In this document: positions 29,907 through 36,850 of the stretch, one piece after another
Layout of the letters: each line of letters starts with the position of its first letter
How positions within the stretch are numbered: the stretch's first letter is position 1
Source: Emticicia sp.
GTDB lineage: Bacteria; Bacteroidota; Bacteroidia; Cytophagales; Spirosomataceae
Direction of reading: 5' to 3'
DNA: 38,936 bases
Assembly: GCA_023254245.1 (NCBI GenBank)
Contig: JALQYE010000014.1
Coordinates: forward strand, 1-38,936
Notes under the pieces: generated by a model
Told to the model about the DNA's origin: nothing
Seen by the model: the letters and a program-made list of their open reading frames with translations, nothing else
The model's database searches: none
Program-made: the position numbers and the translations under genes

Positions 29907-31100
29907 TTATTTTTCGGTAATCTGAACGGCTATCTGATAGAACATACTGCTTCCTATTTCGAGCAACTCATCAGGAAAATCGAAGGTTGAACTGTGTAGA
30001 GGCGGTTGATTAATACCCGAACCAATGCCAAACATAGCACCTCTATATTTTTTGGTAAAAAGCCCAAAGTCTTCACCAAACTCGAAAGGTTTTTCGATGT
30101 CAAGAATTTCGATTTTTTGAGTTTTTGCAGCAATTATTATTTCCTTATAGGCTGTTGTATGATTGTTATTTGCATTGAAAGTTTCAAGCCATTTTGATGA
30201 AAATTCAAGCTTATGTTTCTTAGCTACGTCTTCAACTTTCTGAATAATTTTAAGTTTCATTGCATCGAATCGCTCGTTTTCCCAAGTACGAAAGGTATAG
30301 CCAATACTGGCTTTTCCCGCCGATGTTCCGTAAGCTTTTTCGCCCATTTCGATATGAATTGGTGTTGCTACAAAAAAATCTGCACTTGATTTATCAGGAT
30401 TATTCAGCGAATCGAAATAGTGCACGATTTCGGCAATTGCCAAAGCAGGATTAATTCCTTTTGATGGCTCGGCAGCGTGGCTTGTTTTGCCAATTAACTC
30501 AAAAACTCCACTTTCTACGCAAGGTGTAAAAAGCCCTTTTTTAGCAATAACTGTACCCATCGGGAAACCCGCAAAATTATGATAAGCAAACGCATAATCT
30601 ATCTTAAACTGCTTGAAAATACCCGACTCGATGGCATCTTTTGCACCTGCCCCAATTTCTTCGGCAGATTGGAAAAACAACAATATTTTACCTTTTTTTA
30701 AAGGTTTTTCCTTTAATTTTTGAGCAAAACGAAACATCGTGGCGGCATGTCCGTCATGTCCGCACTTGTGAGAAACCCCAGCCTGTGTAGAGCGATAAGC
30801 ATAATCATTCTCTTCTTGAATCGGCAAGGCATCTAATTCACAGCGAAAAAGAATCGTTGGGCCATCTTCTACTCCATCCAATTCAGCCAAAATCGAGTGC
30901 ATCGAAAAGCCTTGATGGATTTTCGTAATACCCAGTTTTTTCAATTCCGAAACCACATACGCACTGGTGTTTTTCTCGAACGTTGAAAGTTCGGGATTAG
31001 CATGAATATGATGGCGAAATTCGGTAGCAGAGGTCATTTTTTGCTGAGATAATGCGTTGAAAGTAGAAATACTTATAAGAATCACTAATAGATATTTCAT
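29907..31100 (-). CDS. Secreted M20-family amidohydrolase (M20D type)
   Basis: The 397-residue protein has an N-terminal signal peptide (MKYLLVILISISTFNALS), so it acts in the periplasm or outside. The M20D metal site is recognisable: C113, H115 and H118 in HKCGHDGHAA, the acidic pair E147/E148 in QSAEEIGAG, H174, and a late His in PLHSSTFDF. A dimerisation lid domain (about 195-305) sits in between. Relatives hydrolyse N-acyl amino acids, hippurate or indole-acetyl amino acids; the cytoplasmic relatives lack signal peptides. The substrate is unknown. It converges with the lipoprotein gene. Confidence 0.92.
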   Translation of the reverse strand: MKYLLVILISISTFNALSQQKMTSATEFRHHIHANPELSTFEKNTSAYVVSELKKLGITKIHQGFSMHSILAELDGVEDGPTILFRCELDALPIQEENDYAYRSTQAGVSHKCGHDGHAATMFRFAQKLKEKPLKKGKILLFFQSAEEIGAGAKDAIESGIFKQFKIDYAFAYHNFAGFPMGTVIAKKGLFTPCVESGVFELIGKTSHAAEPSKGINPALAIAEIVHYFDSLNNPDKSSADFFVATPIHIEMGEKAYGTSAGKASIGYTFRTWENERFDAMKLKIIQKVEDVAKKHKLEFSSKWLETFNANNNHTTAYKEIIIAAKTQKIEILDIEKPFEFGEDFGLFTKKYRGAMFGIGSGINQPPLHSSTFDFPDELLEIGSSMFYQIAVQITEK

Positions 31101-31198
31101 AGTAAACTGGTTTGAATGAGAATTTAGCTCAATAATTAAGATTTTATTTTACTAAAATCAAAAATAATAGTGATAAGCAACTCAGATTTACTAAAAAA

Positions 31199-31226
31199 GG
31201 GTCAATAAGTGAAAACTTATTGACCC
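31199..31226 (-). terminator. Rho-independent terminator of ffh
   Basis: A perfect 12-bp stem (31199-31210 with 31215-31226) closes on a 4-nt loop (GAAA on the plus strand). On the minus strand six T follow. It starts 18 bp after the ffh stop codon. Confidence 0.9.
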
Positions 31227-31244
31227 TCGCTAAAATTTATTCTC

Positions 31245-32561
31245 TTATTTAAAAGCTTTCATTTTACCCGATGATTGCATCTGATTTACTTTTTTCATCA
31301 TGCTACGCATCTGGTCGAATTGCTTCAAAAGATTATTTACTTGTGTAATATCTGTTCCGCTACCTGCGGCAATTCTTTTCTTACGGCTACCATCAATAAT
31401 ATCTGGTTTTTCACGCTCTTTCGGAGTCATTGATTTAATGATAGCTTCGATTGGCTTAAATGAATCATTACTAATATCAATATCTTTGATTTGTGAGCCA
31501 ACCCCTGGAATCATACCCATTAAATCTTTGATATTACCCATTTTCTTGATTTGCTCCAGTTGCGTCAAGAAGTCAGTTAAATCAAACTTATTCTCACGCA
31601 TTTTTTTATTCAAGCGGCGAGATTCGTCTTCGTCGAAAGCCTGTTGGGCTCTTTCTACGAGTGAAATCACATCACCCATGCCCAAAATTCTGCTGGCCAT
31701 ACGGTCAGGGTAGAATACATCAAGGGCATCCATTTTCTCACCAGTCGAAATAAACTTAATGGGCTTATTCACAACGGCTTTGATTGAAAGAGCTGCACCA
31801 CCACGAGAGTCGCCGTCGAGCTTGGTTAATACAACGCCATCGAAATCGAGTCTTTCGTTGAAAGTTTTGGCTGTATTCACAGCATCTTGCCCCGTCATTG
31901 AGTCAACCACAAACAAAATTTCGCTCGGTGTGATGGCTTTCTTGATTTCTTCCACCTCTTTCATCATCACCTCATCAACCGCCAAACGGCCCGCCGTATC
32001 GACAATTACTACGCTTTTCCCGTGAGATTTTGCATAAGCAAGGGCATTTTTAGCAATACTTACGGCATCTTTATTTTCTGGCTCGGCAAAAACCTCTACA
32101 CCGATTTGCTCGCCTAATACTTGCAACTGCGTAATGGCCGCTGGGCGGTACACATCACAGGCAACTAACAACACTTGGCGACCTTGTTTTTTGATGTAAG
32201 AAGCAAATTTTCCCGAAAAAGTAGTTTTACCCGAACCTTGCAAACCCGCAATCAAAACTACGGCTGGTGAGCCTTTTAGATTGACGCTCTGAGCTTGTCC
32301 GCCCATGAGTTCCATCAATTCTTCTTGTACAATTTTGACAAATAACTGCCCTGGCTCCACGGCAATCATTACCTTGCGGTCGATTGCTTTTTCACGCACA
32401 CGGTCGGTTACATCTTTGGCAACTTTGTAGTTTACGTCGGCATCCATCAAAGCACGTCTCACTTCTTTGACGGTCGATGCCACATTAATATCTGTAATTC
32501 GGCCTTGACCCTTGAGGGTTTTGATGGCCTTATTTAGCTTATCACTTAAATTTTCAAACAT
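31245..32561 (-). CDS. ffh: Signal recognition particle GTPase Ffh
   Basis: The 438-residue protein targets membrane proteins co-translationally together with 4.5S RNA and FtsY. The N domain (1-95) is followed by the SRP GTPase with P-loop GLQGSGKT (106-113), DTAGRL and TKLDGDSRGG, and by a Met-rich M domain (about 300-438) with the RNA-binding GSGTDITQVNNLLKQF region. Length is normal. It has its own promoter and terminator, so it is expressed alone. Confidence 0.98.
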   Translation of the reverse strand: MFENLSDKLNKAIKTLKGQGRITDINVASTVKEVRRALMDADVNYKVAKDVTDRVREKAIDRKVMIAVEPGQLFVKIVQEELMELMGGQAQSVNLKGSPAVVLIAGLQGSGKTTFSGKFASYIKKQGRQVLLVACDVYRPAAITQLQVLGEQIGVEVFAEPENKDAVSIAKNALAYAKSHGKSVVIVDTAGRLAVDEVMMKEVEEIKKAITPSEILFVVDSMTGQDAVNTAKTFNERLDFDGVVLTKLDGDSRGGAALSIKAVVNKPIKFISTGEKMDALDVFYPDRMASRILGMGDVISLVERAQQAFDEDESRRLNKKMRENKFDLTDFLTQLEQIKKMGNIKDLMGMIPGVGSQIKDIDISNDSFKPIEAIIKSMTPKEREKPDIIDGSRKKRIAAGSGTDITQVNNLLKQFDQMRSMMKKVNQMQSSGKMKAFK

Positions 32562-32601
32562 TTTTTAAATCAATATGTCGAATTCTTCCAAAAAATATTT
32601 G

Positions 32602-32609
32602 CAAAGATA
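32602..32609 (-). promoter_or_regulatory. -7 promoter element (TATCTTTG) of ffh
   Basis: A full match to TAnnTTTG on the minus strand, 40 bp upstream of the ffh start. The -33 region coincides with the hairpin at 32632-32652, which supplies a TTGT on the minus strand. Confidence 0.55.
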
Positions 32610-32631
32610 GTTTTTTAGTACCGAAAATGTA

Positions 32632-32652
32632 GAACAATTTTTTAAATTGTTC
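32632..32652. repeat. Perfect hairpin GAACAATTT-TTT-AAATTGTTC
   Basis: Nine-base perfect arms with a 3-nt loop lie between the DUF1697 stop and the ffh promoter. It may end the DUF1697 message, or belong to the same hairpin family as 17041-17062. Confidence 0.5.
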
Positions 32653-32696
32653 CATCAGAGCTAAGCAATTCGGAAAATTATCCTACAAATTGGCCC

Positions 32697-33209
32697 TTAT
32701 TCGAGCATTTTTCCGAGGGTATTGATATTACGAACCGTTGTGGTGCTTTTATACTTTGCTTTGGCTGTAATTTTGGCAAAAGGAGTGGTCAAACTTTCTC
32801 CTTTCGGAACTTTCCAGTAAAGTACGGTATTACCTTCGGCAATTTCTTCTTCGATACCATCAGCAATGGCCATTAGTTCTTTCAAAATTACCTCTCCTTC
32901 TACAAAAATCACATACGCATGGTTGTTTTCATCTTTCTCGAATGGGTATTTCTTGATGATATCTGCTAAAGCAGTAAATTCATAAAGCAACACAAACGCC
33001 TGATAATGAAAGGTTTCTGAAAGTCCTTTTTCGAGTGTTACTTTTATCTCCGAAATGCTCTTCTCTGATTCAAAAACTACATTTCCTGTTTGCAGAAAAG
33101 TTTCAGCATTTTCAAAACCCATACTATGAAAAGCATTTTGCAAATCGGGCATTTTGATTCGGATATTACCAACGTTAATTCCTCTTAAAAAAGCAATGTA
33201 TTTTTTCAT
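32697..33209 (-). CDS. DUF1697-family protein
   Basis: The 170-residue cytoplasmic protein starts with the family's signature (KYIAFLRGINVGN), followed by the MPDLQNAFHSMGFENAETFLQTGNVVF segment, and ends with the RNINTLGKMLE motif. The family is widespread and short, with an alpha/beta fold related to pterin- or nucleotide-binding domains only by structure; no function is established. It appears to be a single gene upstream of ffh. Confidence 0.93.
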   Translation of the reverse strand: MKKYIAFLRGINVGNIRIKMPDLQNAFHSMGFENAETFLQTGNVVFESEKSISEIKVTLEKGLSETFHYQAFVLLYEFTALADIIKKYPFEKDENNHAYVIFVEGEVILKELMAIADGIEEEIAEGNTVLYWKVPKGESLTTPFAKITAKAKYKSTTTVRNINTLGKMLE

Positions 33210-33297
33210 AATTGATTGTTTGAATATTTTTCAAAAGTACTACAACTTTTTTTCAAAATGACAGTCATTACTTTCCGAACACTAAATCTAAAAAAAT

Positions 33298-34353
33298 ATG
33301 AAAATATTCATCGCTACCCTCCTACTGCTTTTTTCTGCAGTTTTCGTAAATGCTCAAGATTTACTTTTGAGTGAAGATTTTAATTATCCGATTGGCGATA
33401 ACCTCAATCAGCACAATTGGAAACCACTCACGAGTGCCACCGATAATCCGATTAAAATTGTGTCAGGGCTTTCAAAAGATATAGGAGGGGCAGCGTTTCT
33501 CAATAAAAATGGGCAAGATGTGATTCGGTCGTTTACCCCAGTTACTGATGAAAAAATCAGCTTGTCTTTTCAGTTTACTTACAAGGATATGCAGAAAATA
33601 GCACTTTATGGCGGAAATGCTTGTAATCTATACGATGGGCGTACAAGCCTAAGTTCATCTAATTACTTTATGTTTTTGAGTTCGAAAGAAGAACCAAACT
33701 CGCCACTTATTAAGTTTTCGCTTTATGGGGGTTGGTGTGCTGGTGGAGCGAATTATTTAATTGTTCGTGATAGTCAAGGCAAAACGATTGCAGGGGTATT
33801 GCTTGATTTTAACCCACTATTTTCATACTCACCCGAAAACAAAGAAGTGATAAATGTTTCGTTTGATTATTACCTTAAAGGCTCACAAGCAGGAAAAGCT
33901 GTTATCAGTTCAACTTCAAAAATTTTGGCTATTCTCACTGCAAACGAGGGTGTAACAACAAGCCAAGTTAAAGTAAATAACATTGCTAATATTGTTCTTT
34001 CCCAGAGTGATATACATGTTGGCTCTAAAGTAATTATTGATAGTATTAGAGTATCAAAACCAAAGGTTATCACTCATTTGGAAAGCAGAATCGACAAGAT
34101 TTTTAATGTGACGGTTTTCCCGAATACAACCGATGGGAAAATAGATTTGCTGATAAACAACCAAACTCCCAAAGAAAACTTAGAAATAAAATTAAGCGAT
34201 AAATCAGGCAATAATTTATTTCAAAGCATGGGTAAGTGGGAGTCATTAAAATCGCAAATCGAACAAATTTTGACTAAAAATACCTCAGGTCAGTATTTTT
34301 TAAGCGTAAGACAAGGCAATGATAGCAAAACAATTCGGGTGTTTAAGGAGTGA
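33298..34353 (+). CDS. Secreted protein with T9SS-type C-terminal sorting domain
   Basis: The 351-residue protein has a signal peptide (MKIFIATLLLLFSAVFVNAQ), a body of about 240 residues with a jelly-roll look (an opening LLLSEDFNYPIGDNL and strands around 75-160), and a C-terminal about 80-residue domain beginning VTVFPNTTDGKIDLLI, the type A sorting signal of the type IX secretion system. The usual FPNP proline is Thr here. The body resembles concanavalin-like domains of surface polysaccharide-binding or adhesin proteins; no catalytic motif is visible. Exported by T9SS, it would be anchored to or released from the cell surface. Transcribed alone. Confidence 0.8.
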   Translation: MKIFIATLLLLFSAVFVNAQDLLLSEDFNYPIGDNLNQHNWKPLTSATDNPIKIVSGLSKDIGGAAFLNKNGQDVIRSFTPVTDEKISLSFQFTYKDMQKIALYGGNACNLYDGRTSLSSSNYFMFLSSKEEPNSPLIKFSLYGGWCAGGANYLIVRDSQGKTIAGVLLDFNPLFSYSPENKEVINVSFDYYLKGSQAGKAVISSTSKILAILTANEGVTTSQVKVNNIANIVLSQSDIHVGSKVIIDSIRVSKPKVITHLESRIDKIFNVTVFPNTTDGKIDLLINNQTPKENLEIKLSDKSGNNLFQSMGKWESLKSQIEQILTKNTSGQYFLSVRQGNDSKTIRVFKE

Positions 34354-34375
34354 AAGTATTAATTGAAAGAATATA

Positions 34376-34407
34376 TTTGGTAGAGTCTTTGAATTAAGAT
34401 ATTATTG
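34376..34407 (+). promoter_or_regulatory. Promoter candidate (TTTG-20-TATTATTG) for the barrel gene at 34445
   Basis: TTTG (34376-34379) and TATTATTG (34400-34407, one mismatch to TAnnTTTG) have a 20-bp spacer, within the usual range, and end 37 bp before the start codon. Confidence 0.45.
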
Positions 34408-34444
34408 TGACGAGAACAGCTCCACAAAACCCCAAATTGCTATC

Positions 34445-35629
34445 ATGCGATACTCATCTACCTTCTTTTTAAGTTTATTCCTAACATTTACTACTTATGC
34501 TCAAATAGTTTATCAGAAAGGATATATTATTGATAATCAAGGTATAAAAACAGAATGTTTTATACGAAATATTGATTGGAAGAAAAATCCACAAAGTTTT
34601 AAATATAAATTGACTGAAAACGGAGAAATAGTTACGGGTACGTTAGAAAATGTCAAAGAATTTGGTGTAGAAAATGCCTCAAGATTTATTAAAATCAATA
34701 CAGATATTGATATTTCGAGCGATTTACAACAAAAACTATCGTATGAAAAACAACCAATTCTGGAAAACCGAACTTTCTTCTTGCGGGTATTAATTACTGG
34801 CGAAGCCAATCTATATGTTTTTGAAGATAAAGAGTTTATCAGATTTTTCTATTCAAAAAGAAATAAAGCAATCACACAACTAATATATAAAAGGTATTTA
34901 CAGGAAGGCTCGGGTACGGAAACATCTATTAACGTTAGTTACAAACAACAACTAATGAATGATTTAATAACGGATAAACTAAGTAAGATTGATTTTGAAA
35001 CATTAACCTACACCAAAGAAAGTCTCGAAAGACTATTTATAAGTTATAATCAAGCATTCGATACACCTCAAACGGTTGTACAGAGTAACGTAAAAAGAAA
35101 AGTCTTAGCTGTTAGCCTTACCCCAGGATTATCCTATTCAAATCTGAGTATTATAAACGACTTTAATTCTATTAAATATTCAAACCAATTGGAATATAGA
35201 TTAGGGTGCCAGATAGAAGCTATTTTGCCTTTTAATATGAACAAATGGAGCTTATACATCGAACCAACGTTTCATTTAAGTCCTAAAAGGAAATTTGAAA
35301 GTAGTACAATTTCATATCCAGATATAAAATTTAAGTTTATAACATTACCTATTGGATTTAAGGGAAAATCTTTTTTGAAAAATGGAGGTAATATTTTTTA
35401 TCATACAAATTTTGATTTTGGAGTAAACACAAGTTTTAATTCTAAATTTGCTAATATTGAAATATCTCCAGCGTCTAACTTCGCTGTTGGAGTAGGTTAC
35501 GGAAAAAATAAACTAAGTTTTGAATGTAGATATATAAGCAATACAAATCTGTTTAAAAAATATCAGTTTTACTACTCTGACTACGACCGTATTCAGCTTA
35601 TTTTAGGCTATCGGCTTATCTATAAATAA
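34445..35629 (+). CDS. Outer-membrane beta-barrel protein of unknown function
   Basis: The 394-residue protein has a signal peptide (MRYSSTFFLSLFLTFTTYAQ). The first half (about 20-215) is a soluble domain opening with a KGYIIDNQGIKTECFIRNIDW motif, a pattern I associate with Bacteroidota proteins of unknown function. The second half (about 220-394) has eight or so alternating strands that fit a PorT-like outer-membrane barrel, ending in LGYRLIYK. The gene is clearly more AT-rich than its neighbours, so recent transfer or rapid drift is possible. It converges with the GH43 gene across a terminator. Confidence 0.7.
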   Translation: MRYSSTFFLSLFLTFTTYAQIVYQKGYIIDNQGIKTECFIRNIDWKKNPQSFKYKLTENGEIVTGTLENVKEFGVENASRFIKINTDIDISSDLQQKLSYEKQPILENRTFFLRVLITGEANLYVFEDKEFIRFFYSKRNKAITQLIYKRYLQEGSGTETSINVSYKQQLMNDLITDKLSKIDFETLTYTKESLERLFISYNQAFDTPQTVVQSNVKRKVLAVSLTPGLSYSNLSIINDFNSIKYSNQLEYRLGCQIEAILPFNMNKWSLYIEPTFHLSPKRKFESSTISYPDIKFKFITLPIGFKGKSFLKNGGNIFYHTNFDFGVNTSFNSKFANIEISPASNFAVGVGYGKNKLSFECRYISNTNLFKKYQFYYSDYDRIQLILGYRLIYK

Positions 35630-35670
35630 GCAAAATGAGGCACACTTTTGAAGTATGCCTCATTTTGCTT
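35628..35670. terminator. Bidirectional terminator between the barrel and GH43 genes
   Basis: A perfect 15-bp stem (35628-35642 with 35656-35670) is capped by ACTT/AAGT pairing in the loop and overlaps the stop codon of the barrel gene. Convergent genes on both sides fit a two-way terminator. Confidence 0.85.
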
Positions 35671-35705
35671 TATATACCAATAACCAGTAACAAATTTACC
35701 AATAA

Positions 35706-36746
35706 CTATTTCCCCGCAGGAACAGCCAACACTTCATTCTCTTTCACGGGTACACCAAAATTTGGTGTTCCGTCGACATTCCATGTAAACTTTTGCATTC
35801 TTGGTGAGCGGAATTTTCCACAACCCTGATTAGGTTCAGAGTTGGCGTGGTACAAAATCCAATCTTCTTTTCCATCGGGTGATTTAAAGAATGAATTATG
35901 CCCTGGTGCAAAAACTTTGTTTTCGGGCGATTGCTTGAAGAGCGGCTCGGGAGATTTCTTCCAACTTTTCGGATTCATCAAATCGGCACTCGCATCAGCC
36001 GTAAGCATTCCAAGGGCGTAAAAGTCTGTCCAGCAACCACTTGCTGAGTAAATAATGAATAGCTTTTTGCCGTGATTCAATATTTGTGGGCCTTCGTTTA
36101 CGTTTACATGTGGAAGATTTGGGTCGTTGAGGTCACCGTGTTTTTCCCAGTCAAAATCTGAGCCTGATATTTTTGAGCGTCCGCCCGTAATTGTCCATGG
36201 GTTTTTCATTTTGGCAATATAAATATTTTGTTGCCCATTTTTATCTCCTTCCCAGCCCGACCAAATCATGTATAATTGTCCACGATGCTCAAAAATATCG
36301 CCATCAATCGCCCATTTATCAGTCGATTCATCGGCCACTTTTCTTTTAAATGTCCAATCGCCTTTCATGGGGTCAGGCGAAGCATTTTCCAGCACATACA
36401 TTCGGTGATGATTATTATCTCCATCATCACCCGCAAAATACATATACCATTTACCCTTAATGAAATGGATTTCGGGAGCCCATAGTTCTTTTGAGTACAT
36501 TGTACCAGCGGGTGGCGTCCAGATTGTTTTCGACTCCGCCGTTTTCAAATCTGCCAAATTCTTGGTTTTCCAAATCGTTAGTTTGTTTTGCTGTGTATGG
36601 GTATAATAATAGTAGCCATCTTTATAAAAACTATACGGGTCAGCCCCCGATGGTAGTAATGGATTGGTAAAAGTAGGAGAATTTTGAGCAAACAAAGCAT
36701 TAATAAACACCAATGCAAAGCATAGGCTCAGTACGTTTTTTTTCAT
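35706..36746 (-). CDS. Secreted glycoside hydrolase, family 43
   Basis: From the start at 36746 the protein has 346 residues with a signal peptide (cleavage after LFAQ near 21), then a five-bladed propeller. The GH43 triad is visible: base D36 in SGADPY, pKa modulator D148 in WAIDGD, and acid E218 in NVNEGPQ. GH43 enzymes remove arabinose or xylose from plant polysaccharides by inversion, and the subtype cannot be told. It shows no lipobox and no T9SS domain, so it is periplasmic. The longer frame to 36779 is rejected because the -7 element at 36777-36784 overlaps it. No SusC/SusD pair is adjacent. Confidence 0.88.
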   Translation of the reverse strand: MKKNVLSLCFALVFINALFAQNSPTFTNPLLPSGADPYSFYKDGYYYYTHTQQNKLTIWKTKNLADLKTAESKTIWTPPAGTMYSKELWAPEIHFIKGKWYMYFAGDDGDNNHHRMYVLENASPDPMKGDWTFKRKVADESTDKWAIDGDIFEHRGQLYMIWSGWEGDKNGQQNIYIAKMKNPWTITGGRSKISGSDFDWEKHGDLNDPNLPHVNVNEGPQILNHGKKLFIIYSASGCWTDFYALGMLTADASADLMNPKSWKKSPEPLFKQSPENKVFAPGHNSFFKSPDGKEDWILYHANSEPNQGCGKFRSPRMQKFTWNVDGTPNFGVPVKENEVLAVPAGK

Positions 36747-36776
36747 AGGGTATTTTGTTTGATAGAATGGATTTTG

Positions 36777-36784
36777 CAAAACTA
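36777..36784 (-). promoter_or_regulatory. -7 promoter element (TAGTTTTG) of the GH43 gene
   Basis: A full match to TAnnTTTG on the minus strand, 31 bp upstream of the start at 36746 and right after the terminator hairpin of the upstream gene. No -33 TTTG at the expected distance. Confidence 0.5.
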
Positions 36785-36796
36785 CTCAAAAATAAA

Positions 36797-36826
36797 GCAG
36801 GAGCATAACGATTGTTATGCTCCTGC
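36797..36826 (-). terminator. Terminator of the HEAT/cytochrome c gene
   Basis: A perfect 13-bp stem (36797-36809 with 36814-36826) with a 4-nt loop. On the minus strand TTTATTTTTGAG follows. It lies 24 bp past the stop codon at 36851. Confidence 0.8.
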
Positions 36827-36850
36827 CTATTAATGAAAACAAATATCATT

